A stretch of DNA of 64,000 nt, taken from positions 1 to 64,000 of the forward strand of contig JBATLL010000124.1 in the NCBI GenBank assembly GCA_049289295.1, read 5' to 3'. Position numbers and translations under genes: made by a program. Shown here piece by piece: positions 23,924 through 34,000 of the stretch; within the stretch, counting starts at the first letter, position 1, and every line of letters starts with the position of its first letter. The notes under the pieces are model-generated. The model saw nothing but the letters and a program-made list of their open reading frames with translations. It was not told where the DNA came from and made no database searches. Source of the DNA: BOKV01 sp049289295. Lineage in GTDB: Bacteria; Pseudomonadota; Alphaproteobacteria; Rhizobiales; Rhizobiaceae.

Positions 23924-24008
23924 TGGTGCGGGCACCGGGACTCGAACCCGGATGGCCAAGGCCGAGGGATTTTAAGTCCCTTGCGTCTACCGATTCCGCC
24001 ATGCCCGC
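23924..24008 (-). tRNA. tRNA-Leu (UAA)
   Basis: On the minus strand the gene runs from GCGGGCA at 24008 to TGCCCGC-A-CCA at 23924, with a full seven-pair acceptor stem and encoded CCA. The anticodon stem-loop is GGGA-CTTAAAA-TCCC, anticodon TAA, for UUA codons. The T arm reads CCGGG-TTCGAGT-CCCGG. A long variable arm fits class II tRNA-Leu. Confidence 0.97.
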
Positions 24009-24160
24009 GCCAATCCCTGAGTAAACGGCCTGTGTGGTGCTTTCAAGCATTTCGGCGTGACGCGAGAAATGCCGAGGCCCGATCAAAGGTGCCCGGCAAG
24101 GATGCTGTGGACTTCCAGACGGTGCGGCGCTAGCTATCTGCGACCAGAACGGAGCCGATC

Positions 24161-24895
24161 ATGCCTGCACAAACCGTCACCGCCGCCATGCTCGCAATAG
24201 GCGATGAATTGCTTTCGGGTCGCACCAAGGACCGCAACATCGGACATCTGGCCGATGTGCTCACCTTGCTCGGCATCGACCTCAGGGAAGTGCGCATCGT
24301 TCCCGATGAGGAACCGGCAATCGTTGAAGCGATCAACGCGCTGCGCGCGCGCAATGACTATGTGTTTACATCGGGCGGCATTGGCCCGACGCATGACGAT
24401 ATCACCGCTGACGCGATGGGCGCTGCTTTCGGGGTGCCGGTCATCCATGATCCGCGCGCCTATGACCTGCTCGAAAAGCACTATGCCGCGCGCGCCATCG
24501 AGTTCACCGAAGCGCGCAAGCGCATGGCGCGCATGCCCCAGGGCAGCGACCTGATAGACAATCCCGTCTCCGTCGCCCCCGGCTTCAGGATCGCCAATGT
24601 GCATGTCATGGCTGGCGTGCCGTCAATCTTCCAGGCAATGCTTGATGCAGTGGTCCCAACCCTGCGCACCGGCACGAAAATGCTGTCGCAATCCGTTGAA
24701 TCGCCGCTGCCCGAAGGAACCATTGGAACGCGGCTTGCAGAGATTCAGAAAGCCCATCCCGGCACCGCAATCGGCTCCTATCCGCGTTTCGATGGCAAGA
24801 CCTATTCCGTCCAGATCGTCATCCGGGCGCGTGAAGCAGATGCCATCGAAAAGGCACGCCTCGACATCATTGCGATGCTCGGTGAACTGGCCTGA
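24161..24895 (+). CDS. CinA/MoaB-like molybdopterin-binding domain protein
   Basis: A 244-residue cytosolic protein with the MPT-binding fold. It carries AIGDELLSGRTKDRN, then VFTSGGIGPTHDDITADAMG, the standard nucleotide/pterin loop, and VMAGVPSIF. It matches the N-terminal half of CinA (competence/damage-inducible protein, NMN deamidase family) but lacks the C-terminal deamidase domain. Its role is uncertain; relatives act in cofactor repair or molybdopterin handling. It lies 152 bp after the tRNA, in the opposite direction. Confidence 0.85.
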   Translation: MPAQTVTAAMLAIGDELLSGRTKDRNIGHLADVLTLLGIDLREVRIVPDEEPAIVEAINALRARNDYVFTSGGIGPTHDDITADAMGAAFGVPVIHDPRAYDLLEKHYAARAIEFTEARKRMARMPQGSDLIDNPVSVAPGFRIANVHVMAGVPSIFQAMLDAVVPTLRTGTKMLSQSVESPLPEGTIGTRLAEIQKAHPGTAIGSYPRFDGKTYSVQIVIRAREADAIEKARLDIIAMLGELA

Positions 24896-24910
24896 ATTTG
24901 CAGCTGTCTG

Positions 24911-25195
24911 TCAGCGCTTCCTGAAAGGCGATTGCGGCGGTTCCAGATCGTCAGGCGAAGGTGTTGCCCCTCCCAGTTCCTCGTCACTCAATTGCTCGAT
25001 CCATCGAATTTCAAGGTGAACGCGGATGGCAATCGCCAGCACGATATAGACCTTGAACCAGCCGCTTCCAAGCTGCGAATAGATCGCCCCACCGAGCGCA
25101 AAAACCGCAAAAACCAGACCCAGGCGAATGGCGAAAGCCAAAAAGCCCATTGCAAGATTGCCCAGTTGCCACGGAAGTTCGCGTTTGGGGTCCAT
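24911..25195 (-). CDS. Small two-helix membrane protein
   Basis: A 94-residue protein with hydrophobic stretches at about 16-37 and 44-60 and an acidic, Pro-rich C-terminus (SDEELGGATPSPDDLEPP). It converges with the CinA-like gene at a distance of 15 bp. I do not recognise a named family. Coding is supported by typical codon use and clean helices. Confidence 0.6.
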   Translation of the reverse strand: MDPKRELPWQLGNLAMGFLAFAIRLGLVFAVFALGGAIYSQLGSGWFKVYIVLAIAIRVHLEIRWIEQLSDEELGGATPSPDDLEPPQSPFRKR

Positions 25196-25333
25196 CGCCG
25201 AATTGTAGCACGGATTGTGGCGAAACGAATGTGCACAATTTCACATTCGAAACCCCGTCAGCCTTGATGAAAAGACTCAGAATTGCAAAGTTGCGCCTAC
25301 CCAAACCGGTTTACTTACTGAAGGCACTGACTG
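25196..25333. other. Divergent gap before the caspase-like gene
   Basis: This gap lies between the small membrane protein (minus) and the caspase-family gene (plus), so it likely holds both promoters. No clear operator is seen. Confidence 0.3.
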
Positions 25334-27766
25334 ATGCACCTGAAGTCCATCACAATCTTCACACTGCGGGTTTTTCTTCTCGCAACTTTGTTTTGTCTTC
25401 CCGTGAAGTCGCAAGCTGCCCGAAAAGCGCTTGTAATCGGCAATGATGGATATTCTGAAGTTCCCCAACTTCAACGCGCTGTTGCTGATGCTTGGGCCGT
25501 GGGCGACACTTTTCAACTGCTCGGTTTTGAAGTGCAGCGCCATGCAAACCTTCGCCGTCGGGATTTTTCCGTTTCACTGGCGGAATTTGTGAAGACCCTC
25601 AATGACGGCGATGAAGCTGCATTTTTCTACGCCGGGCATGGTGTGGCCATCAGCGGGGAAAATTATCTCCTGCCCACCGACATTCCCAATGAAGGCCCTG
25701 GCGGGGAAACCTTCATCCGCAATGAAGCCTTTGGCCTGTCCGACATTCTTGATTCCATTCAGTCCAGGAATGTCCGCCTGTCGATCATCATCCTGGATGC
25801 TTGCCGGAACAACCCGTTTCGCAAGGAAGGCGCCCGTTCGCTAGGCACCACAAGAGGACTTCAACCCGTTGTCCCCCCGCAGGGAACATTCATTCTCTAT
25901 TCTGCAGGTGTCGGACAGCAGGCTCTCGATTCACTTGGTGACGCTGACACGAACCAGAACTCTGTCTTCGTGCGCAACCTGATCCCGCTGATGCGGACGC
26001 CGGGAATGTCACTTCCGATATTGGCGCGCGAAGTGCGCAAGCAGGTCACCGAGCTTGCCGCGACATTGTCCCATGAGCAAAGGCCCGCATATTACGACGA
26101 GGTTGTTGGTGACGTGTATCTGGCGGGCCTTCCGACCGGAAACGACAATTCCACACAACCGCAAACGCAAATCGAAGCAAAACCGACTGAACCCACCTTG
26201 CCCCGGGCCTTGCCGTGGAACCGCCAATTTGACGAAGTTCGCCTGGTCGAATTCAGCTCATTGGCGGTAACGCGGGACGGCAAACTTGTCGCCACTGGTG
26301 ATGTCTTCGGCAACAATGGCGGCTATCTCGACCTGCATTCCGGTTTTGTGCGATTCAACAGGTCCGGAAAAGTCGAGGTGACCAGGGTCCATGAACTGGA
26401 AAAAGACAACATCCTGACTTCCATGAAAAGCCTTTCAGACGGAACCCTTGCTGCTGTGGGCAGGATGGAGCCCCAAAACATGACATCTGCACAGATGTGG
26501 TTTGTAAGGCTCTCCGACGATGGCGATATCTTGTCGTCGTTTGATGCCGGAAACCCGAATGACTTCGAACTGGCAATGGACTTCACCGAAAACGAATCCG
26601 GCAACATTGTCATGGCAGGACTTCAGCGGCCAGAAGGGTCCATTGCGCAAGGCGGAATTGTGATCGCGACCGACCCTCAGGGAAATGTCTTGTGGAGGCA
26701 GACATTCATTGACCACGGCGAAGCTTCTGCAGAATCAGTCGACGCAATTCCAGGCGGCGATGTAATCGTTGCTGGAGATGCAAACGGAAGGCAGCCCGGC
26801 GCGCCCTCGACCGGAATCTGGCTGGCCCGCATTCGTCCCAACGGCGAGGTCGTGTGGAGGCAAAGCTATGATTTCGCCCGGTCGGTTGCGCAGGTGATTC
26901 ACAATTCGGCTGGTTCCTTGAATGTTGTCGGTACCGTCAAATCAAAAACGGATGGGTCAGACGACATTGTCGTGGCGAAGCTGTCACTCGATGGCGCACT
27001 CCTGAGCAGCACGACCTTTGGATCTGACGGAACCGAAGTCGCGACCGCCATGCTCGAAGGGCCAGACCGTTTGATTGTTGCCGGCTCCACCACTTCCAAA
27101 GGCGGCGGCGGCTCCGATGCCTGGTTGCTTGGCGTTCGAACCGCCCATGAAATCGGACTTTCGGAAAATCGCACCTTCGGCACCGTCGGCGATGACAAAC
27201 CCCTCGCCCTTGCGATGCTTCCAGACGGTTCGGTTGCCGTTGGCGGCTGGCGCAATGGCGGTGGCAACTGGGCATTTTTGCTGGCGGAAGAACTGGAAAT
27301 TCCAAACGACAGTTTCACCGGCGATTGCCTGAAGGAAACGCAATGGACCGCATACAAGGCAGAGGAGAACAGCGGGTGGTTTCATGCCGGAGTTCAATAT
27401 TGTGAGGCAGAAGAAGCTGAACCGCATCTGTGGCTGAGTTGCGGACTGGAATCGCAAACTTTCTCACTGATTGCGGATCTGGACATTCCAGAAAAATACA
27501 ATGAACGGCCATTCAGGGCGTCGATTGCAATCGATGGCAAACGCTTTGATTTCGACGGGGCAACCCAGTTCAATGAAATGGCAGGCACGAATGCACTGAT
27601 TGGCGAACTGCCTTTCGACAGTCCAATTCCCGATGCGCTTGCCAACGGAACCTCTGCGGTCATCAAGGCTGGCGGTGAATCGCTCACGATACACCTGCGG
27701 GGTTCACGACAGGCCATAGACATTTTGAAGCTGTGCAGCTCCTATCAGGCCGCTGTACTGCGCTGA
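25334..27766 (+). CDS. Secreted caspase-family (orthocaspase) protein with C-terminal repeat domain
   Basis: An 810-residue exported protein. A signal peptide (about 1-28, cleavage near SQA-A) is followed by a peptidase C14 domain (about 29-255). KALVIGNDGY opens the fold, the catalytic His is in YAGHG (H102) and the Cys in LDACRNNPF (C157). Residues about 285-640 hold repeated beta units (LAVTRDGKLVATGD, SLSDGTLAAVGR, ESGNIVMAG, PGGDVIVAGD, LPDGSVAVGG), a probable beta-propeller. A final beta-rich part follows. Prokaryotic caspase homologues cleave after Arg/Lys or act in signalling and cell death; the target here is unknown. A periplasmic or surface site is likely. Confidence 0.88.
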   Translation: MHLKSITIFTLRVFLLATLFCLPVKSQAARKALVIGNDGYSEVPQLQRAVADAWAVGDTFQLLGFEVQRHANLRRRDFSVSLAEFVKTLNDGDEAAFFYAGHGVAISGENYLLPTDIPNEGPGGETFIRNEAFGLSDILDSIQSRNVRLSIIILDACRNNPFRKEGARSLGTTRGLQPVVPPQGTFILYSAGVGQQALDSLGDADTNQNSVFVRNLIPLMRTPGMSLPILAREVRKQVTELAATLSHEQRPAYYDEVVGDVYLAGLPTGNDNSTQPQTQIEAKPTEPTLPRALPWNRQFDEVRLVEFSSLAVTRDGKLVATGDVFGNNGGYLDLHSGFVRFNRSGKVEVTRVHELEKDNILTSMKSLSDGTLAAVGRMEPQNMTSAQMWFVRLSDDGDILSSFDAGNPNDFELAMDFTENESGNIVMAGLQRPEGSIAQGGIVIATDPQGNVLWRQTFIDHGEASAESVDAIPGGDVIVAGDANGRQPGAPSTGIWLARIRPNGEVVWRQSYDFARSVAQVIHNSAGSLNVVGTVKSKTDGSDDIVVAKLSLDGALLSSTTFGSDGTEVATAMLEGPDRLIVAGSTTSKGGGGSDAWLLGVRTAHEIGLSENRTFGTVGDDKPLALAMLPDGSVAVGGWRNGGGNWAFLLAEELEIPNDSFTGDCLKETQWTAYKAEENSGWFHAGVQYCEAEEAEPHLWLSCGLESQTFSLIADLDIPEKYNERPFRASIAIDGKRFDFDGATQFNEMAGTNALIGELPFDSPIPDALANGTSAVIKAGGESLTIHLRGSRQAIDILKLCSSYQAAVLR

Positions 27767-27837
27767 TCACTTCGCCCGGCGCGATAACCGCAAGAATCAA
27801 ATCCAGGTGAAAAGCAAAAGCCTGGAGCCATCGTAAA

Positions 27838-27855
27838 GACCGGCGGGCACCGGTC
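27838..27855. repeat. Short hairpin after the caspase-like gene
   Basis: GACCGG and CCGGTC pair around a CGGGCA loop, 71 bases after the stop. No T-tract follows, so a terminator role is only possible. Confidence 0.35.
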
Positions 27856-27946
27856 ATTCTCTGGTTCCATGCTGATGCGTCAGTGCTTGGCCGCTGGCCA
27901 GCAATGCAGGGCTGCTACGCGGCACATTTCGGTGAAGCCTTTCGAT

Positions 27947-28183
27947 TCAGCGCGTACGCAAGATCCGTTGCCACAAAGTGCCCCCGGCATATTTCGAGCC
28001 CAACCAGAAATAGGCGATTACCACTGCGAACAGGACCAGTGCGGGCATGCCGTTCAGCTCAAAACCACCGTCGGTCGTATTGCCCGTAAGCTTGGCAATG
28101 ACATATCCGCCGACAGAGAACACAGTCAGGAAATCGAGAATGGCGGCAACGACCTTGCGCCAGGTCGGGACAGATTTGGACAT
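27947..28183 (-). CDS. Small RDD-like membrane protein
   Basis: A 78-residue protein with two membrane helices (about 10-30 and 45-65). WRKVVAAILDFLTVFSVGG at the start and GGTLWQRIL at the end resemble the first and last motifs of the RDD domain, with a shortened middle. RDD proteins are inner-membrane proteins of varied or unknown function, some linked to ion transport. Flanking gaps (27767-27946 and 28184-28423) hold nothing else I can name. Confidence 0.65.
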   Translation of the reverse strand: MSKSVPTWRKVVAAILDFLTVFSVGGYVIAKLTGNTTDGGFELNGMPALVLFAVVIAYFWLGSKYAGGTLWQRILRTR

Positions 28184-28423
28184 GACTCAATCCTCCATAT
28201 TCTGCCCCTGCAAGAGAATGTGCTCGAATATGGAACTTTTTTCAACTCCGGCCGTAAAAGCGCGCGCAAGCGCCCTGCCGCCACTGGCAGATGGCCCGCC
28301 GGATCAGGCCACGGTGAACTTTGACCGGCACCGGATTGTAACCCTGTGCCTGAAAGTATATTGAACCTCATTCTTTGCCGGGCTGGCCCGGTACAGCGCT
28401 AGTTGCAGGAAGCGGAGACCACC

Positions 28424-28942
28424 ATGTCAAACCCATCGCCCAAGGCATTCCCCGTTTCGTGGGACCAGTTTCACCGCGACTGCAAGGCGCTGGCCTGGCG
28501 GCTTGCAGGCATGGCTGAAGCCCGGGGCGAATGGAAGGCAATCGTGTCGATCACACGCGGCGGCCTCGTTCCAGCAGCAATCATCGCGCGCGAACTGGGG
28601 ATCAGGAAGATCGAAACCGTCTGCATCGCCTCCTATCACGAGTACAAGGATCAGGGTGATCTCGTCGTGCTGAAGGGAATAGCGGAGGACCTGATCGCGG
28701 AATCAGGCGGCGATGGCACCGGTATCCTGGTCGTGGACGATCTCACCGACACCGGCAAGACCGCGATGAAGGTCCGCGATATCCTGCCCAAGGCCCATAT
28801 CGCCACGGTCTATGCAAAGCCCAAGGGCGTTCCCATGGCTGACACTTTCGTCACCGAGGTCTCGCAGGACACCTGGATCTATTTTCCATGGGATCTCGAC
28901 CTCGCCTATACCGCACCAATATCGGGCAAGGATGACGGCTGA
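28424..28942 (+). CDS. gpt: Xanthine(-guanine) phosphoribosyltransferase
   Basis: A 172-residue type I phosphoribosyltransferase for purine salvage, joining xanthine or guanine to PRPP. The PRPP loop is [15 protein letters not shown] and the N-terminal [11 protein letters not shown] loop binds pyrophosphate. The C-terminal WIYFPWDL matches the base-binding hood of the XGPRT family. The ATG at 28424 follows GGAAGCGGAGA; a longer frame starts at 28403. It overlaps the next MFS gene by 11 bases. Confidence 0.9.
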   Translation: MSNPSPKAFPVSWDQFHRDCKALAWRLAGMAEARGEWKAIVSITRGGLVPAAIIARELGIRKIETVCIASYHEYKDQGDLVVLKGIAEDLIAESGGDGTGILVVDDLTDTGKTAMKVRDILPKAHIATVYAKPKGVPMADTFVTEVSQDTWIYFPWDLDLAYTAPISGKDDG

Positions 28943-30155
28943 ACCGCCAGGCGTCCAGCTCATGATCAACCGTTCAAGCCTGGTCGTTCTTGCGACAGTG
29001 GTCATCAACATGACCGGGGTCGGCCTGTTCTGGCCGATCCTGCCCGCGCTCGTTGGCGAACTGGGCGGCACGTCCATTTCCGGCACAGCCCTGATGTACG
29101 GCTCGATCAGTGTCGTCTTTTCGCTGATGCAATTCATCTTCGCGCCAATGATGGGCGCACTGTCCGACCGCTTCGGGCGACGCCCCGTGATGCTGGTGGC
29201 GTTGGCGGGCATGGGCCTCGACAGCATCCTGCTCGCCTTTGCGACTTCACTTCCCTGGATATTTGCCGGGCGCGCAGTTGGCGGCATACTTGGCGCCACC
29301 TTCTCCGTCGCCAATGCCTACATGGCTGATATTTCGCAGGGCAAGGACCGTGCGGCAGCCTTCGGTCTGGTGGGGGCAGCCTTCGGCATCGGGTTCATTC
29401 TCGGCCCATTGATGGGCGGGGTGCTGGGTGAAATAAACGTGCGCCTGCCGATCTTCTGCGCAGCAGCACTGTCCTTCATCAACGTCATTTTCGGCTGGTT
29501 CTTTCTCAAGGAAAGCCTTCCCGTGGAAAAGCGCCGCGCCAAACCGCTTCTTTCCATGAACCTGATCGCCAGCGCGCGCTGGCTCGTGCACAAGCCGGTC
29601 GTGCTTCCCCTCGCAATTGCCCTTCTGTTTGCCAATACCGTTCAGCGCGGAATGGAATCGATATGGGTCCTGTTCACCAGCGTCCAGTATGGATGGGGCG
29701 CCAGGGAAGCCGGCCTTTCGCTGGCGATTGTAGGCATCTGCTTCGTCATCGTGCAGGGATTCCTCGTCAAGCGGGTCGTGGCGCGATTCGGCGAATCATG
29801 GACGATCGGATTCGGCTTCACCCTGTCTGCCGTGGTCTACATCCTGCTTGCCTTCAACAAGGTCGGACTGGCCGGATATGTCGGAATCATTCCCCATGTT
29901 CTGGGCTGGGGCGTAGCGGGCCCTGCCCTTCAGGCCATGGCCTCGCGCCAGGTGGGGGAATCGGAACAGGGCTACATGCAGGGCACCCTCACCTCGCTCT
30001 CCGGTCTTGCCGCGATCATCGGCCCGGCCACGGCAACCGGCGTCTTCGCCTGGTTCACCAACGCTGCAGCACCGATCAATTTTCCCGGCGCATTTTTCCT
30101 CGGCGGCTCGCTGCTGATGTTTCTGTCGGCCTGGATCGGTTCAAGAGAACGCTGA
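28932..30155 (+). CDS. MFS drug-type transporter (TetA-like)
   Basis: A 407-residue inner membrane protein with 12 hydrophobic helices. The loop between helices 2 and 3 is [12 protein letters not shown], the MFS signature of the DHA1/TetA type, and helix 5 holds [10 protein letters not shown] (motif C, antiporter). It probably exports a small molecule by proton exchange. The ATG at 28932 lies inside gpt, and an alternative ATG is at 28962. It is translationally coupled to gpt. Confidence 0.85.
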   Translation: MTAEPPGVQLMINRSSLVVLATVVINMTGVGLFWPILPALVGELGGTSISGTALMYGSISVVFSLMQFIFAPMMGALSDRFGRRPVMLVALAGMGLDSILLAFATSLPWIFAGRAVGGILGATFSVANAYMADISQGKDRAAAFGLVGAAFGIGFILGPLMGGVLGEINVRLPIFCAAALSFINVIFGWFFLKESLPVEKRRAKPLLSMNLIASARWLVHKPVVLPLAIALLFANTVQRGMESIWVLFTSVQYGWGAREAGLSLAIVGICFVIVQGFLVKRVVARFGESWTIGFGFTLSAVVYILLAFNKVGLAGYVGIIPHVLGWGVAGPALQAMASRQVGESEQGYMQGTLTSLSGLAAIIGPATATGVFAWFTNAAAPINFPGAFFLGGSLLMFLSAWIGSRER

Positions 30156-30427
30156 TTTCGAATCGCGAAGGTTCGGGATGCGCGTAAAAGGCGAGCATGA
30201 TCGCTTTGCAACCACTCGTTCGTTGGCGTTTGCGACAATCCTCTGACAAGCCTGTTTTGCAAGCGTTTTCCGCGCTGAAGCCAGGTTTTGCCCGGTCACA
30301 ATTGATGGCCGCGACGGCTCGAATCGCCCACCGAGAAACCGGTTAACAAATCAATAACGAAATTCGTGCCGATCTGGCCCAAATTTGCCCAAGCCATTGA
30401 ATCCTAGGTGGAATCTGTCGATCTGAA

Positions 30428-30436
30428 TTATCCACG
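30428..30436 (+). promoter_or_regulatory. DnaA-like box
   Basis: TTATCCACG differs at one position from the DnaA consensus TTATNCACA. It lies 16 bases before the first NrdR box. DnaA control of ribonucleotide reductase genes is established in other bacteria. Confidence 0.45.
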
Positions 30437-30451
30437 AAATTCACAGGCCGA

Positions 30452-30467
30452 ACACAATATATAGTGT
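30452..30467. promoter_or_regulatory. NrdR box 1
   Basis: ACACAATATATAGTGT is a full match to the NrdR palindrome acaCwAtATaTwGtgt. NrdR represses ribonucleotide reductase genes when dATP is high. It lies 545 bases before the nrdJ start. Confidence 0.85.
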
Positions 30468-30549
30468 CTGAGCTTTTCTTTGTGACAAGACCTTGACGCA
30501 AAAAACCGAGTCGGACTACGGTCCAGCCAGTCGTTGCGTTTGTAGCGTC

Positions 30550-30617
30550 GATCCGATTGTTCCGAAGGCCTTGGGGGCCAGCAGGAATGAAAAAGGGGGG
30601 CTACCTTTTATCGGATC
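30550..30617 (+). other. Foldable element upstream of nrdJ
   Basis: GATCCGAT (30550-30557) and ATCGGATC (30610-30617) are perfect complements. They enclose a GGCC/GGCC hairpin and an AAAAGG/CCTTTT hairpin, giving a three-way junction-like fold. It may be part of a leader RNA or a short non-coding RNA; there is no family match I can make. Confidence 0.35.
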
Positions 30618-30762
30618 TTTCCCAGTTTTGTTGCGTATGGCCTCGCTGGATTGAGTTTCAGCGTGGGGGTTTTTGTGTCGCTTTTTTGACCCATGCCAGC
30701 CGGGAAATGCCAACACTTTTGTGAAGGTGGCGAACATGGCCAGGGCGCGACGATTTGGCGGG

Positions 30763-30777
30763 TTAAATGTTTATTAA
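30763..30777. promoter_or_regulatory. CtrA-like box upstream of nrdJ
   Basis: TTAAATGTTTATTAA followed by CC fits the CtrA consensus TTAA-N7-TTAA exactly. It lies 30 bases before the second NrdR box and suggests cell-cycle control. Confidence 0.55.
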
Positions 30778-30807
30778 CCCCACATTTAGTATTTGAGTAA
30801 GGCGTAA

Positions 30808-30823
30808 CAACAATATATAGTTT
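30808..30823. promoter_or_regulatory. NrdR box 2 (partial)
   Basis: The core CAATATATAG is identical to box 1, but the flanks are weaker (CAA and TTT). It lies 356 bases from box 1, whereas NrdR boxes are normally about 30 bases apart. Confidence 0.6.
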
Positions 30824-31011
30824 CCGACTGCTGTCTGGCGACACTGGAAATTCAGGATCGGACGGCGAAAACACGGAAATTGAGGCACATGCAAGGGTTA
30901 CGAAGTGACCCAGGGGCCGGAGAGACAATCTGTCCGGCTAGCGGCGGACCATGCCCTCTTCATGCCCTGATGCGGGTGTGAAATGGGTTGCAAGAGGAAG
31001 AGGTAAGGGAA

Positions 31012-34000
31012 ATGCGCATAGAGCGGCGGTATACGGTTGAGGGAAAGTCACCCTACGAGGGGGTGGAGTTCCGCACGGCAACCAGTGAAATCCGCAATCC
31101 GGATGGATCGATTGTCTTCCGTCTTGCAGGAATCGAGGTGCCCAAGGCCTGGAGCCAGGTTGCGTCCGATATTCTGGCGCAGAAATATTTCCGAAAGGCT
31201 GGCGTTCCGGCCCGGCTGAAGAAGGTCGAAGAAGAAACGGTTCCTTCCTGGCTGTGGAAATCCGTGGCCGATGAGTCTGCCCTGCAGGATCTCCCGCAGG
31301 ACGAGCGCTTCGGCTCGGAAATGGATTCCCGCCAGGTCTTTGGCAGGCTTGCCGGCACCTGGACCTACTGGGGCTGGAAAGGTGGCTATTTCGACCGCGA
31401 GGAAGATGCCCGCGCCTTCCATGACGAACTTTGCTACATGCTCGCCACCCAGAAGGTGGCGCCCAATTCACCGCAATGGTTCAACACCGGCCTGAACTGG
31501 GCCTATGGCATCGACGGTCCTGCCCAGGGTCACCATTATGTCGACCCCTTCACCGGCAAGCTTGTGAAGTCGAAGTCGGCCTATGAGCACCCACAGCCCC
31601 ATGCCTGCTTCATCCAGTCGGTCGAGGACGATCTCGTCAACGACAATGGCATCATGGACCTGTGGGTCCGCGAAGCGCGCCTGTTCAAATATGGCTCAGG
31701 CACCGGTTCGAACTTCTCACGGCTGCGTGGCGAAGGCGAAAAACTGTCGGGCGGCGGCAAATCCTCCGGCCTGATGAGCTTCCTCAAGATTGGCGACCGG
31801 GCGGCTGGCGCGATCAAGTCCGGCGGCACGACACGCCGCGCGGCCAAGATGGTCGTCGTCGACATCGATCACCCCGATATCGAGGACTACATCGACTGGA
31901 AGGTCCGCGAGGAACAGAAGGTAGCCGCGATCGTTACCGGATCGCGCACCGTTTCGCGCCACATGAAGGCAATCATGAAGGCCTGCATCAATTGCGAAGG
32001 CTCCGATGATGACTGCTTCGATCCGAAGGTCAACACGGCACTGAAGCGCGAAATCCGCGCTGCCAAGCGGGCAGCTGTGCCTGAGAGCTACGTCAAGCGG
32101 GTCATCCAGCTTGCGCGCCAGGGCTTTACGGACATCGAATTCCCGATCTACAACACCGACTGGGATTCCGAAGCCTATCTCACTGTCTCCGGCCAGAACT
32201 CGAACAATTCCGTCTCGCTGAAGGACGAGTTCCTGCGCGCAGTGGAAGAAGACGGCGACTGGAACCTGACCGCCCGCAAGGACGGCAAGGTCATGAAGAC
32301 GCTGAAGGCGCGTGACCTGTGGGAAAAGATCGGCAGTGCTGCCTGGCAGTCCGCTGACCCAGGCCTGCATTTCAACACAACGATGAACGACTGGCACACC
32401 TGCCCCTCCGCAGGCCCGATCCGCGCATCCAATCCGTGCTCGGAGTACATGTTCCTCGACGACACGGCCTGCAACCTTGCCTCGCTCAACCTGCTTCAGT
32501 TCCGCGACCGCAAGGCAGCACGACCAGGCAACCAGCTGGCTTTCGACGCGCCAAGCTTCGAACATGCTTCCCGCCTGTGGATGGTAGTGCTCGAAATTTC
32601 GGTGATGATGGCTCAGTTCCCCTCCAAGGAAATCGCCCGCCTCTCCTATGAGTACCGCACCACTGGTCTGGGCTTTGCAAATATTGGCGGCCTGCTGATG
32701 ACCTCCGGCATCTCTTATGACTCGGCTGAAGGCCGCGCCATCTGCGGTGCGATCTCTGCGATCATGACCGGCGTTTGCTACGCAACATCGGCGGAAATGG
32801 CGCGCGAACTGGGCACGTTCCCGGGTCACGCTCCCAATGCCGAGCACATGCTGCGGGTCATGCGCAACCACCGTCGCGCGGCCCATGGCGAAACGCAGGC
32901 CTACGAGGCGCTTTCCGTCAACCCGGTTCCCCTCGATCACTCCTCCTGCCCCGATCCGGTGCTGATCGAACGCGCGCGCGCCGTCTGGGACCAGGCGGTT
33001 GAACTGGGCGAACAGCATGGCTATCGCAACGCGCAGGCCACCGTTGTCGCACCAACCGGCACCATTGGCCTTGTCATGGACTGCGACACGACCGGCATCG
33101 AGCCTGACTTCGCGCTCGTCAAGTTCAAGAAGCTTGCTGGTGGCGGCTACTTCAAGATCATCAACCGTGCCGTGCCCGAAGCCCTGTCCGTGCTCGGCTA
33201 TTCGGAAACCGCGATCGAGGCGATCATCGCCTATGCGGTTGGCCGCGGCACGCTGAAGAACGCGCCTGGCATCAACCATGAAACACTGGCTGCCAAGGGC
33301 TTCACCAGGAAGGAAATCGATGCTGTCGAGGAAGGTCTGGCTTCCGCCTTCGACATCAAGTTTGCCTTCAACCGTTATACGCTGGGCGATGCCTTCTGCA
33401 AGGATGTGCTGAAGCTCAACGAAGAGCAGATGGCCGACTTCTCACTCGATATCCTTTCCCAGGCGGGCTTTACCCGCAAGGAAATCGAGGCCGCCAACAT
33501 CTTCTGCTGTGGTGCGATGACACTCGAGGGCGCTCCGGGCCTCAAGGAAGAACATTATCCGGTCTTCGATTGCGCCAATCCATGCGGCAAGATCGGACGC
33601 CGTTCGCTCTCGGTCGAAAGTCACATCCGCATGATGGCAGCTGCCCAGCCGTTCATCTCCGGTGCGATCTCCAAGACCATCAACATGCCGAACGACGCGA
33701 CCGTGGACGATTGCAAGAACGCCTACATGCTTTCCTGGAAGCTGGCGATCAAGGCAAACGCGCTTTATCGCGACGGTTCCAAGCTCTCGCAGCCGCTCAA
33801 TGCCTCCCTCATCGAGGAAGAGGATGACGAGGACTTGCTGGAAGAACTGCTCGAGGCACCAGCCGCAGCACGCACCACGCTCGTCACCGAGAAAATCGTC
33901 GAACGCATCGTGGAACGCGTGTCGCGCGAGCAGGAAAAGTTGCCCACGCGTCGCAAGGGCTATACCCAGAAGGCGAAGGTTGGTGGCCACACCATCTTCC

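Larger units (their letters stand above)
30156..31011. other. Long non-coding control region upstream of nrdJ
   Basis: About 855 bases without a convincing gene. It carries two NrdR-type boxes, one DnaA-like box, one CtrA-like box and a stretch that can fold into nested hairpins, each listed separately. Several GANTC sites (for example near 30170, 30320, 30399, 30411 and 30507) could be CcrM methylation targets. No cobalamin riboswitch was recognised. Confidence 0.7.

Noticed and set aside
30608..30928. 106-codon minus-strand frame upstream of nrdJ
   Set aside because: It covers the CtrA-like and NrdR-like boxes, has a poor ribosome site and no recognisable motif.
30156..31011. Cobalamin riboswitch upstream of the B12-dependent reductase
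   Set aside because: I looked for the B12-box and the surrounding helices and did not find a convincing match; a covariance-model search would settle it.
31717..33279. 520-codon frame opposite nrdJ
   Set aside because: It mirrors conserved nrdJ coding sequence and shows no own motifs.
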